From Xiphophorus maculatus (Eukaryota; Chordata; Actinopteri; Cyprinodontiformes; Poeciliidae), in assembly GCF_002775205.1 (NCBI RefSeq), contig NC_036454.1, positions 10,932,882 to 10,996,881 of the forward strand: DNA of 64,000 nucleotides. Direction: 5' to 3'. Each line of letters opens with the position of its first letter. Position 1 is the first letter of the stretch. A program made the translations under genes and the position numbers. This document shows positions 51,632-63,422 of the stretch, piece after piece. The notes below the pieces were generated by a model. The model had not been told where the DNA came from. It made no database searches and worked only from the letters and a program-made list of their open reading frames with translations.

Positions 51632-54600
51632 AAATGAGTAATCCCAGACCTCATCAAAGGTAGCGGTTTACTACCTTTGTAATTCCCAGGACACCGATAT
51701 TCGGACTGGAGGAGGTGGATCCATTTCCTGTCCCAAAAACGCCGTCCAGCACACAGGAAATGCCTTCTACAAATATTCCCCTAATGAGCCAGAAGAGAAG
51801 CATCACAGACACATCTGTGTCATGCTGGCCATTAAATCCTGCAGCCGGAGCTTTAAAGACAGCAGCAGCAACAGCAGCTCACCGATTGATGGCGTGGACC
51901 GGAGGTGGAGGAGCGCAGGAGAGGCGAGCGCAAGCGTAGTAGTCGCCGATCGACTCGATGATGCTGGCCACCACGGCGCTCATCATGCCGATCACACCTG
52001 CAGCCGTGACGGTGGGAGTCCCCCACTGGACTGCAGACGAGGAGGGACAGAAAGGATCAGAGCTCCTCCAACCACTGAAGGTGAAGCTTCCCACGTCTAG
52101 GAAAACAAAAACTAATCCCAACGCTCCACATCCATTTGTGTAAAACTGCACCACCTATACTGCTACACAGAACTTTTTGACATTTCGAGTTTCATTTTTG
52201 GAGCAAAAACAAATAAAAAAAACACATAAAACAAAGTTTTCAAACATTTATTGTGCTGAATTATTCTATCAATTATTCTGACAATTTATCAAATAATAAT
52301 TGCCACATTCGCTCAAGTTTTTATTTAGAATATGAGAAATACATAAAAAAATTAAAAGAAACAATTCAATAATTTTTTAGATAACCATGTAAACATTTAA
52401 ATATTACTGGAATGTTTACCGTCCAATATTTAGAATACACTAGACTAAAATATAGACCAATATTTTTAGATTATAAAATACTATTTTATTTTATAGTCTA
52501 AAATACAATAATATTTAGACTATAAAGTATAATCTAAATTTTTTATTGAAAAATTGGAATTTAAAATGTGAAATTTTAAGATACAAATTTAAATTAAAAA
52601 TGTTAAAGTTTTAATTCAATTTTTTTTAGTTTAATTTTAAATTACATTAATTTTTACACTAATTTAATTTTTTTATTTAATTAATTTTTTAGATATTAAA
52701 ATATTAAATTTTCATCCAAAATTAAATCACAATTTTAAATTTAAATAAAAGCTTTTTTAATTTAAATTATTCAAATATCCATCCATCTTACATTTTTGGC
52801 TTAATTACTGCTCTGAATATATAATGTTTTCAGCAACTGGCCTTTTGAGTCTGAATGATCCCGTTAATGATTAATCGATTACAAAATTAGTTGATTACTT
52901 AAATAATCGATTCATCAGAATTAATCAGATTAGTAATTTCAGCTTCAGTGTTCTGTAAAACAACAGCTGCGAATCTGAAACTTAAAGCTGACCAATATTC
53001 CCATTTATCCTAAATACTAAACCCGATATAAGAAGTTTTTAACTCTCTCTTTCTCTCCATCTTGAAGAAACTCACAGGGATAGGGGATCTTGAACCACGG
53101 CGCAGCTTTCAGGATTCCCTGACGTGCATCAGTGCGGGCGTAGAAACCGTACTTGTTCTCCTCCGGCGGGAAAACGTCAGTCACCGTAAAAATGAAGCAC
53201 AGCAGCCATGACACCAAAATAGCCATAATGATCTGCATGCAGGGGAGAACAAAACCTCTTTTAGATTCACCAGAAGAGAAAAACACATTCATACCTGCCA
53301 AATTCAAGTCCTGAGTCTTAATTCTTATTAAATGCTAAATAATATATATAAAAAATCTGATGCACAAAAGTGTCTTAAAGTACCAGTTAATACAACTTAT
53401 TAAACACTTTCTGCATAAAATCACTGATATCCAATGCTCCATCTCGCTCCTGGCTTCTGAGATCACAGTGAAGCATCTTAAATGAGACACACAAATCAGA
53501 CAGACCTGTGGTGTTTTTAATTATTTGGCCTGCAGAGGGGATAAAAGGACTGATTTACGGAGGCCGGGGGAGAATGAGATTACTTCTGCTGAATAATTTG
53601 ACTTGTACGAGAACAAATCTTTAAATAAAACAAGGTGAACTCATTACAAGGGAAAGAAATGTTCAGAAAAACGGATACCCACCGGGAACATTTTGAAAAC
53701 CTGCAGCCTGTAGGACGTCCAGCCTTTCTTGGCTTTGTAGATTGGCAGGGGGAAGTGAACGTTTCGAGCGTATTGAGAGAAGAGCAGCACCAAAAATATA
53801 GTCCTGCAGACAAAAAATGCCCTTCAGTCAGATAATAGGGCCTCGTTATTTTCTACACTTTCTGTTCCCCAGTGTGAGGAGTAATCCTATTCGAAGATGT
53901 TCCATTTAGTCCTGAATGCGTCACGCCACGACTCCAGAGGATTCGGCGCAAATCAATTATCCTAACAGCCTGGGAACTCTGGTAGCTACAGGCGCATATC
54001 CTTATCCCTGCAGAGCGAGAGCAGAAGCCCTCCAGCCAACAACAATGACACGGCAGGAGCTGATGTCACACAACCTCAACATCAGAAACTGCACCAGCTA
54101 CCTTCATTACACCGTTCTTTTTACAATAAAAATATCCAGAAAGTTCCCGGTTTGCACCAGAAAACTGGTTTTACCAGAAATGCTTCAGGTTATACGGACA
54201 GATGTAGACTCAACTTTTATTGTTTAAAACTCAGGCAAATCAGGGTTTCTGCAGGTTTCACAAAAACAAATTTGATCCTTTTTAAGACCTTGTAAGATAA
54301 TTAACAATGAAATTTAATGCCTGTATCATGACAGAAACGTACAAAAGAAAAATCACTCATTCTGTATAGAAGTATTTCCAAATGTTTTAGCTCAGAATAG
54401 TAAGAGAAGTGAGGAGTAGATGAACGTCATCCAGCTAGAAGGTGATACATTTGCACTCATGACTGACTCAAAAGAGCTAGCTATGGTACATTTGCAGCTA
54501 GTTAGCGGTAGCCACAATCGCCTTGAATCACAAAACGGCTGACAGAAAAGTTCCACAAGAATATATATATATATTTGCGATTAAGTAGTCCTGAGATGTC

Positions 54601-57600
54601 AAAATGCAAAATATATGACAGGCCAACTTACATTTTTTATTAACTTAAGACACTTTAAGGCCTTAAGTTTAGATAAATGGATTTAAAACCTTTTAAGTAT
54701 GCGCAGACACCTTGCTAATTCATTAAAACATTCAAACATTGTAGTTTTGTGAAATACACAAGTTTTGATGCAGCTGAATAACTTCTTCAACCTATTGCAA
54801 AAACATACAGAAACATATAAAATTGTTCTAAATTGCCGTGTTTCCATCAAGTACATTTATTTTTGCAATTCCAATTTGTGCAATTTAAGGTAAACAAAAA
54901 TGCAGCTACTGATTTTAATAGTGTGCAGTGCTTTAGCTCTCACTGTGATTAACTGGAGTACCAAAGCGTTTAGGGCATGAAGCGTTTCTTTTTAAGATCC
55001 TGCTGTCTTCTTCATGTTCTACTAAGGTGATTTCTTTAGGTCAGGTAGTATCGAGTCAGATGGTATCGAGCATCAGTTAATTGATGTTTTAACATATTTT
55101 TACAGTCAGGTTTGTCTGAAAATCTTTTTCCCCTTTTATTCATAAATTCTTGATTTGCATTTTGAATCTGTGCTTACAGGATGGCGATGCCCCAGTGTTT
55201 TCCAGCCCTCTCGCCAGCAGCCTGGAAGCCTGAGAGCCCGATGAGGGCCACGGTGGGCGTGATGGTTAGGGGCCCGATGTACTTCAGCAGCATCCCAGGC
55301 AAACCCAGAGCTCCGATGCAGACTTCGATCATAGAAGACACAATGATCGCACCCTGGATCTGTGAAAGGTTGGAGAAATAGTAATTATTTAGTTATTTAG
55401 TCATAAATCAAACTGCTCTGCTCAGCTACAAGCTAATGGCTATTGCAGCTGAGCAGAGCTACAATTTAAACATTTATATTAAGTTTATATTTTAAACTTA
55501 ATATAAATAACCTGTTACTTCACATTTTTTGGTGCTGATTGCTAAATAAACATGTTTATTAAGAGAGGATAAAATAACTTTAAAAAAGAAAGAAAATCTC
55601 ATTGTTTCATACCAGATCTCATTTAAATCAATTTTTTCTAAAACAGATTTAGATTTTGTGCGAATTGTGTGGATTTGTGGAAAAACTTAAGGGACCAGAG
55701 GGTTGTATAAAACGCTCCGGTGGGCCAGATCAGGCCCCTGGGCCTCGGGTTTGACACACGTGTTAGTTGTCATACAAACAGATCTCTGCATTAGACTCAC
55801 TTTTCATGAGAAATGAAGTATTATCTCAATAAGCTCAACAGAGCCGTCTGCATCTGTACAGTTTATTGCAGACGTATGTAACGGATCTTTATAACAGACT
55901 TTATTAAGTTAATATATAATGCCAGAAATATTCCATTTATCATGTGGTTTTTGGAAAGTGGTGAAGCTTTAAAACTGCTTTCCATCTCATGATTCAACCA
56001 CATCTCAAATAATCAGATGTGTTATGAGGCATTTGAGTGAGAAACAGGGGAAGTAATTATGTCTCCTGTTAAAAATCCAATCAAAATGAGCCGTGGTTCT
56101 GTTGAACACTTTAAAGCAGTGGTCTCCAACCGTTTTATTACTGCGGACCGGTCATACTTAGCAATTTTGCTGCGGCCCGGGGGTGGGAGGGAGGAGAAAC
56201 CGTCAGATAATGCTTCTGCATTTGGTGTTCCCGCTGAAGCCAAATTTTTTTTGCCCCGATTTTTCCTTTACGACAATCTTACAACGTCCTGCAGTGTGTG
56301 GTGTGTTACGTGGTGGTGTGTTGAATATGCCCGATTTTAGATCGGGCATATTCAACATTGTCTTGGCCCGATTATCTCAGCCTGTGGGGTTTTCCCTGAC
56401 TGGGAGCGAGAACGCAGCCTGTTGAATGTGACAGGTAGCCAATCAGAAAGCGCGGTGACGTAAGCATGGAGAGGAATCCCAAACAGTCTTTTATAAAAGG
56501 CCTTTTCTTTTTTATCACTTAAATGAGTGCACAAACTATCACTACTGCTTCTACATCGTCATCCGTGTTTGATTATTCTAAATTCACGTATGGTATGTTG
56601 GGGTTTTTACTGGTTTTTCTTCTGGAATCAGGATGTTCGTGAGTGGAATCGGTTCTTGCGTGGTGTGTTGCTCCTGCCATGTGGCTGAACACACGAACCA
56701 ATCGAACCTGTTGTACTTTTATCGGCTCTGTGATCACAGAGGTTTGGAAAATAGACCGACAATCCTTAAATCGTGTGAACAAGACTTAAAACTCACAAGC
56801 TCCACTCCTCTCATCCCGTCTCCACCACTGCCCTAACGCTCTCTGACTTTGGTCACTATGGTAACGTTTACATATCCCTCCAAAATAAGATAGAGATGCG
56901 CCACAAAAAACGAATATTTTACTTTCATGAAAATTTTACCTCACGATAACAACTAATGGGAGCCCTGAGCTTGTTTCTCTGCAACGAGACGGTCCATCTG
57001 GGAGTGGTGAGAGACAACGACACCGGAAGTGTTGCTTATGCACGGGCTACTGTGGCTCTTTGGTAGAGTAGTCGTCTTGCGATCGGAAGGTTGTAGGTTC
57101 GATTCCAGCTTCCTCCTGCCACATGTCGATGTGCCTCTGGGCAAGGCACTTAACCCCAAATTGCCTACCGATCTGTGTATTGGTGTATACATGTGTGTGT
57201 GTTGGTGATTGCGACTGGGTGAATGTGACTCTAGTGTAAAGCGCTTTGAGTGGTCAAAATGACTGGAAAAGCTCTATATAAGTTCAGTCCATTTACCATT
57301 TTTACCATTTACGCACAGTGAAGCAGTTTGAAGCTTCATTGCCTCATTAACGAGCCGATTACCATATCGTGCAGAACTTGAAATGTGGGAATCACCTACC
57401 GGGATAAATCCATTCCCCTGTCTCTTCTCTGGGCCTTTTCCCCTGGCAGAGAAACTTTCCAAAGAATCTGATCAGTTTCTTACTCATTTTGCTGCTTGTG
57501 GCTCAATGTTGGCGCGCAAGAACCGAGAGAATCCGGTTAAAGGATTTTTACAATAAAAGATCCTCCAGACTCAAATAATACATAAAACGAAAAATATTTA

Positions 57601-60600
57601 ATTATTTCTTGTGCGGCCCGGTACCAATTGGTCCACGGACCGGTACCAGTCCGCGGCCCGGTGATTGGGGACCACTGCTTTAAAGTACACACTTTAAGAA
57701 AAATACTTTTTGTGAAAAAATATGTCCAGTTTATCAGAGTCTGCTGTTCTAAACTAAACATTTACTTTACAGCTGTAAATATGGACACTGCCTGAAGGAA
57801 AGCCTGTACAAACATCACATTAATCACATTTAATGATCAAGAAATTACCATAAACTGCTGCCATCATCATCATCATGGAATCGATGTTCCAGGTAATGAC
57901 CCCGTTAAGTTCCTCTCTGTCCCCGCTTCATCTTAAGCATTTTCCCCTCCACTTTAAAATCAGTTTTGCCTCATTCGCGTCACATAAAGATCAATTACTG
58001 AACCGGCTCACGCAGACTGGAAAGGTTAACTCAGATTAACTTCATCCGACACATAAAGACGAACCCTGCAGACATATGGAGACGGGGATTTCTCCATCAC
58101 AACAAAGTACGTTTATATTAGGTTAGGAAAAACCCAGGACTGAATTCTAATTCTGTTGTGTAAAAAGTTGCATAAAACGTTACTTAAGACAATATAAACA
58201 ACCTCTGATTTAATCTTTTGAAGCTTATTTTGTAATCATTTAAATTTCCCTCTTCTCCTTCGCCTCACCTCGCGTATCCTGGGGTGCCAGATGTCCTCGG
58301 TGTTGAGAAGTTCTGTCCCATTCAGGAACGGATGCTCTGCTGAGGTTTGAAGAGAAACGGATCATTAAATTATATATTTAACAAACAAAACGTTTTATTA
58401 GGAGCAGGGTTTGTACACTTACAAAATTCAAGCACTTTTCAAGCATTTTCAAGATAAAACTTAACCTTTTGGAGATAAAAAGAATACAAATACACTAAAA
58501 AAAAATTTTAATTCAGTATTTTATTTATTACTGTTATCAATGATTTATTGTGATAGTATTTTACATTACAAGGTAAATTAAAACAAAATGTCTCTCTCTG
58601 ACCCATTAAACCTGAGTGCTCCAAGAACAAAATACTAATAAAAGAAATCCCCAATTTCAATAACTGTAAATACATTACAATCAATAAGTCATTGAGCAAT
58701 TCAGAATAATATTAATCACACTGAAACAATCCAAACACATTGCGTTAAAGTAAATGGCCTTCCTGCTCAAATTAAATGTTTAAAAATAATCTACAAAGAA
58801 AATCTCTTCAGAATTTTCTTGCAAAGTTTTCTGGCATTTAGCAAAAATAAATAATTTTGATAACTAACTTGCCTAAAAACAAGAAAAGTTTAGTCTGGTT
58901 TAACTTTAGGCAGTGAGATTTTTTTTTTTTATTTGTCTTTTAGATATATGAACATATCAGATTTCAACTGTAAAAAACATTTTACAAATTTGGGCTTTTC
59001 ATAAAATATTACATTGCTCTTTATTAACAAACTGCACAGTTTGTAACCACTTTATACGGAAATCAAGCACTTTCCAAACACTAAAATAAAACATAAATTC
59101 AAGGATTTAAAGCAGCAGTACAAAGCCTGTAGCAGAAACCGGAGGAAAGCAACGTTACCTGTGCTGTTACATTTCCATTTCTCTAAAGACAGAATGGCTC
59201 TGGCTGGTGCAAGGAAAGCAAATGCACTCGCCTGGAACAAAGGCAACCTGGAGGAGAAAAACAAGACAAATCTGTGTCAGAAAGGCATTTCAGAGATGTA
59301 ATAATTGGCTTGTAGAGGCGCAGCATGTCAGAAATGTAGACAAAGTGTTCATACCAGCCCTGCTGTAACCATTTTTCTAAAAAAGCTGATCACTGTTGAG
59401 TCTGTGCTACTAAACGAGGATAAAACTCTCATTATGACACAAAAAGTAGTTCTTTCTGATATTTAAAATCACTCCTTTTTGTAAAACCAGCCTTTAGGAG
59501 TTTGAAAATGATCAAAGTTTGCAAATATAATGCATAGGACTGCAACTAACAATTATTCTGATGATTTATCTGATTAAAAAATTCACCACATTCTGTTGAT
59601 TTTTCATTTTACTCAAGTTTATTTTATTATTATGTTTAAAATGCACATAAACAAATGATTCAATTCATTTTAGAAATTAGGAACTAAAATTATCACCTAA
59701 AAATCATTCCTTGATGCTTGATTATTGGTAGCAAATACAGCTAAAAGAAATCCTAATATCAACCTGTGAGAAGCTCAGCAGTTTCTGCTCGACATAGTGT
59801 AGAGCAGTTCTACGGATTAATTTTTTTATGGATGCAAAAGGTGCTTAATGGGAGATTTTCCTACAGAAATTCAACCAGGTGAAGGTCCACTTGAGGAGTT
59901 ATGGATGAAACATAATTACAGATAGAGAACATTTTGTTTTTATCTTTAGTGCATAACTGTACAGTTTGGGCCTTTCTTGAGTCCGTTTTCTCTAGTTAAT
60001 GATTAATCAATTACTAGTTGTCGATTATTTCAGGAATTGATTCATCATGGTTAATTGTTTTAGACCATAGTATAATTAAAAAACATCTTGTTAAATGATT
60101 ATCTTGGACATGATATGTTTCAGATAGAACATAAAACACATTTCTGTGTTAACTTCTACAACTACACAGTTTTATAAACATTATTTATGCTCATATTCAG
60201 TCAGGTTCAGTATCTCCCTCTCTGCTTCAGTGGCATTTCAGTAAAACCCAGAGACAGATGGAGCCCATCTTTCACCTCAGAGAGAGATGGTAAGCTGCTG
60301 ATGTGACAGGAATGCCACAGCCAAAGCCTGTGACTGGAACCGAGCAAAAGAGTCAGGAAAGGACAACAGTTTACATAACTTAAATCGAGTACCAACACCC
60401 TCTGACGCACTTGTTTTCCTTCCTCTTTTGGCCCAACACTTTAAAAAACAATTGTCCAATTCTGACCTGGAAATGTGAATGAATTGCTTTCTCTGAGTTG
60501 GGAGATCTGACTCACAAAAGAAACAAACTTAAATGGGATCAAATATGCTGTGCAAAAAAATCTGATTTGGGTAAAATCTAATTATAAACAATAAATCAAG

Positions 60601-63006
60601 CATTAAGATGTATGACATCACAACAAGACATTGATTGTAGTTAAGGATAATGCCCTTGAATTAGTTTAACTTCACTGGAAGAGACGTGAAATGGTTGACA
60701 GTGCCATGTGGAAAATAAAATCAGTTTCTCCTTCTCACATCACCTTCACTTCATTCCACCACATCGGCCAGATTTTACTTGATGTCCGAACTGCAGATTT
60801 TTTTTAAACATAATCTCATCCTTTCAACTGTGACATGCAAACATGACTGTAACAAAGCATGTGATTCAACAATGAGGTATTTCCAGATTCAGTTACATGA
60901 TTAGCCTAAAAATAATAATTGCTATGCGACATTACCAGTTGCCATGGTTACTCCCTCCCTTTTCATGTGTTAGTTTCTTGAGAACCATGTCATGCTGGCA
61001 GTAGATGTAATTTTATTCCTCATTATCTAGGTATGAGATTCGTCATGGCACATTCTTCATGTGCAATGACGAATTCATTCATTCATCAACCAGGTCGCTG
61101 CGGTTGATGATTTTCTTTTGATAACAGACCTTCATGATGAACGACATGCAGAGACAGTCTTCCTATCAGCCTTTACATGTACAGTGGCTAGAAAACAGTC
61201 CTTCAGTGTTCTTAAACATTATGGTATTACAACCACAATATTCAGTGTTTTTTACGTGATGATGATTATGAAATGAGTCAGAGCATTTAGTCTTCAGAAG
61301 TCACTTAAAGGTGATCTATTATGCTTCCCTGAACAGGTTAGGAAAGGTCAATGTTCTATACAAAACATGTTCACTACATTTTTTGCACAGAGTCACTTAA
61401 TTAGATTTTAGTTTGGTCAGTTCTGCCCATTTTGAGCTCCTTTCAGAATGAGCTGTTTATGGGCCTCCTGTCCCTTTAAATCCAGATAAGCTGCTGCTGG
61501 CCACGCCCCCAACTCAACATTTACAGCTGAATGTGAAAATGGCCGTTATACACCATTATATAACAGTACATCTTAGAAAAGCAGATGTGGAGTCTCCTGC
61601 AGAACCAACAAGAAGGCAAGCGGTTTCACTTTTCCAGTAGTCATTGTAGAGCTGACCAAATGTGCTGGAGCTCAGCATGGGTTGCTACAAAACGGGCTAC
61701 ATTCTGGAGGTTTTTGAAACAACACATTTTCCAGACACCATAAAACATCAACTTGTTGCCAAAAAAATAGGTTAATTTAGGCAATTCACAGGCATTTGCT
61801 TGGAAGATTTACTTTCCGAAAGACAAGCTTGCACACTCATCCAGCTGCTCTGTGAAGTCCTAAAAGGTTTGTTGGAAAACTTTCAAGAGCAAAAAACGTC
61901 ATAAAGACCAAAGAACACATCAGACAAACAGAGAGAAAGATATGGAGATTTCTAAAACATGTTAAGGTTATTATGCTATATAATGTTAAAAACATAATAT
62001 GGGACAGCTGTATATTAAAGTTTATTCCTTATTTTTAATAACAACTGCAGTCTTTAAAATTACATATCTGCTCACGATCACGAAAACTTGTTCCAGTTCC
62101 AACAAATGTGAGTGAAATTTGCTCACTTTTTCTGTTTTTTACTTTACTTTTAACTGTAAACTTATGATAAAATGTACCAAACATCCAAAAGAGACATCTC
62201 TGTTGATAAGAAAAAGTAACTTATTAGATGAAAAATAAGGATGAGAAGCAGATAGTTTAAAAACTTTTATGCTAAAAAAATTAAAACCTGGAGGCACAGA
62301 GTGGAGGAAGGTTAGATAAATGTTTGTAAACAAACCAGCAGAAATATGTTTTTGTGTTGGAGAACAAATCTGTGAGAACTAGGTCACCTCATTTTTCCTG
62401 ACGTGTGTGCACTTGTATTTCTGAAAGTAGGTCTCCAAGCAGTTTCTCATAAGCAAATGCCTGTTAATTTAATTTATTATAGCTTTGGTTCGCTCCACTT
62501 GCCAGCATGTGATGCAACACTTGAACGACACGCAGCTCGCTCCCTGAATGGCTGTAAATCTCCTGTGTTTAGTTTCAGGAATTTTATAATTTCACTTCCA
62601 AGTTTATGAAACACAAGCTGCTTTCTCCTCTTGGCAAAGAGGAAGTCCGAGTCTTAAAGGACAACAGTCACATGAACAAAACAGGGAACTTCAAGTAATG
62701 ATTGAATGCTGAGTAGACCCAACAAAGTTATGCTTACACACTTATTCACACCACAGAGACCAAAAGAGGAAGGTGGAGGAAGAGGAACGTGATGGTGGCA
62801 TTAATGGCCCCCCAGCTTTAGGAAACTGTAAGCTGGACTGTTGGATACCTGCAGCCCAGCGTCGTTTGAAGCAGGGTGGTGATGCCGACACAGAAGAAGA
62901 TGGTTCCGATGAGCTGACTGGTGGCCCACTGATCGAAGCCGACGCACATGGCCTCTGCGAGAAGGAACGGGACGGCGATGGTCCCGCTGAAACACGTCAG
63001 GTAGTG
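49145..63006 (-). CDS. slc23a2: SLC23A2 (SVCT2) sodium-dependent vitamin C transporter, 3' part of gene
   Basis: Eleven coding exons on the minus strand: 63006-62849, 59247-59159, 58339-58269, 55359-55178, 53803-53683, 53232-53076, 52030-51883, 51780-51675, 51272-51005, 50648-50553 and 49422-49145 (TAG). All phases agree; they total 1674 nt, 557 residues plus stop. Human SVCT2 has 650 aa, so roughly the first 95 residues lie beyond the window. Diagnostic blocks: [96 protein letters not shown], and the nucleobase-ascorbate signature [10 protein letters not shown] at about 336-345 of the visible part. It carries ascorbate with sodium across the plasma membrane through about 12 helices. NXS/T sites lie in the loop around residue 80. 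The C-terminal tail is Gly/Arg-rich and ends ESRV, unlike the acidic/Ser-rich human tail. The family call is firm; SVCT2 over SVCT1 rests on sequence blocks and synteny. Confidence 0.95.
49461..49935 (-). repeat. MITE-like dispersed repeat, family A, copy 3
   Basis: Inverted relative to the copy at 3986. It lies in the last slc23a2 intron. The outer end is TAATGGTGATTTATTATGC, and it shares GATTTTAGTCTGGTCAGTTC and CCTTTCAGAATGAGC with the copy at 61304. Confidence 0.6.
49804..49847. promoter_or_regulatory. Two perfect RFX X-box-like motifs
   Basis: GTTGCTAGGTAAC occurs at 49804-49816 and again at 49835-49847, inside a family A MITE in the last slc23a2 intron. The motif is the inverted-repeat X-box recognised by RFX factors. 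Confidence 0.4.
51341..51637. repeat. Polypurine tract with (GAAA)n core
   Basis: About 300 bp of nearly pure A/G on the plus strand, with (AAAG)n at 51551-51630. It fills most of the 402-bp slc23a2 intron (51273-51674), so the gene's own transcript is polypyrimidine there. Confidence 0.92.
52031..53075. other. slc23a2 intron, AT-rich
   Basis: Very AT-rich, with long runs of A/T between 52230 and 52770. No other gene signal. Confidence 0.6.
53804..55177. other. slc23a2 intron
   Basis: A 1.37-kb intron with no exon or clear repeat structure apart from a short (TA)n at about 54560. Confidence 0.6.
55472..55508. repeat. AT-rich hairpin
   Basis: ATTTATATTAAGTTTA is followed after 5 nt by its exact inverse, a 16-bp stem in a slc23a2 intron. 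Confidence 0.7.
55690..55765. repeat. hAT-end-like repeat fragment
   Basis: GGTGGGCCAGATCAGGCCCC and GGGTTTGACACACGTG resemble the terminal region of abundant hAT-type elements. Only one end is present. Confidence 0.45.
56320..56356. repeat. Perfect hairpin inside the hAT-like element
   Basis: GTTGAATATGCCCGAT, then TTTAG, then the exact inverse ATCGGGCATATTCAAC. Confidence 0.88.
57044..57311 (+). mobile_element. tRNA-derived SINE nested in the hAT-like element
   Basis: A-box region TGGCTCTTTGGTAGAGTAGT and B box GGTTCGATTCC (57096-57106). A conserved middle contains GGCAAGGCACTTAACCCC. The LINE-like 3' tail reads AGCGCTTTGAGTGGTC and CTATATAAGTTCAGTCC, ending in CCATTTACCATTT repeats. The layout resembles the vertebrate V-SINE type. 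Flanking duplications were not clear. Confidence 0.8.
61038..61074. repeat. Hairpin in slc23a2 intron
   Basis: The left arm ATTCGTCATGGCACAT and the right arm ATGTGCAATGACGAAT pair at 15 of 16 positions around a 5-nt loop. Confidence 0.7.
61304..61775 (-). repeat. MITE-like dispersed repeat, family A, copy 4
   Basis: The outer end is CTTAAAGGTGATCTATTATG. Inner blocks TTGGTCAGTTCTGCCCATTT, GCCACGCCCCCAACTC and TTTTCCAGACACCATAAAAC match the other copies in the inverted sense. Confidence 0.6.
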
Positions 63007-63154
63007 CTGGGGAAAAAAAGACGTCAGTCACAAGACGATCAGTTGAAGCTGCAGTAACTTTCATAAAAAACATATTTACATATTTGTTAAAGTCATCACC
63101 ATGTTGTGACATTATAAGACAGATAATCTGAAAAAGAAAATTGTGCTCCTCTGT

Positions 63155-63422
63155 CACCAATCCGAGCCAGGAGGAGGGTCTTAACGCTGTCAGTCATGCT
63201 CATGTATGTGCTGCTTACACCCGCCGCTTTTCCCTGTGCTACGTGTCTTCCAGTCAGCAGGGCCTGCTGTGAATGCTCCAGTTATTTAGCATAGCCGCCA
63301 ATAACGGCAGTTAAACCGTTTTCCTGAAACTGTAAATTGTTTGTTCTGCATTAGCACATTTAGCAGCACATTCACAAGACTGGTTGACAGCGGTAAGACC
63401 CTCCTCCTGGCCCTGATTGGTT
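63155..63422. mobile_element. MITE with 38-bp terminal inverted repeats
   Basis: The left arm 63155-63192 (..GCCAGGAGGAGGGTCTTA..) and right arm 63385-63422 are inverted copies matching at 34 of 38 positions. The 268-bp element has no coding capacity. It lies in the slc23a2 intron upstream of exon 63006-62849. Confidence 0.78.

Larger units (their letters stand above)
56117..57677. mobile_element. hAT-like DNA transposon with 8-bp target duplication
   Basis: The ends are CAGTGGTCTCCAACC and, inverted, CAGTGGTCCCCAATC, both followed by GCGGACCGGT-type sequence. The flanks are a perfect 8-bp duplication, CTTTAAAG, at 56109-56116 and 57678-57685, the expected hAT length. It is 1561 bp long with no convincing transposase frame. 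It contains a 16-bp-arm hairpin (56320-56356) and a nested SINE (57044-57311). It lies in the slc23a2 intron 58268-55360. Confidence 0.88.
59248..62848. other. Large slc23a2 intron
   Basis: A 3.6-kb intron without other exons. It holds a hairpin at 61038-61074 and a family A MITE at 61304-61775. Confidence 0.6.

Noticed and set aside
51115-51657. 149-residue Phe/Leu/Ser-rich open frame and its Lys/Arg counterpart
   Set aside because: Created by the polypurine tract in a slc23a2 intron; the real coding exon there ends at the splice sites.
57044-57120. tRNA gene within the hAT-like element
   Set aside because: tRNA-like head of a SINE with a conserved body and LINE-like tail; no complete tRNA fold.
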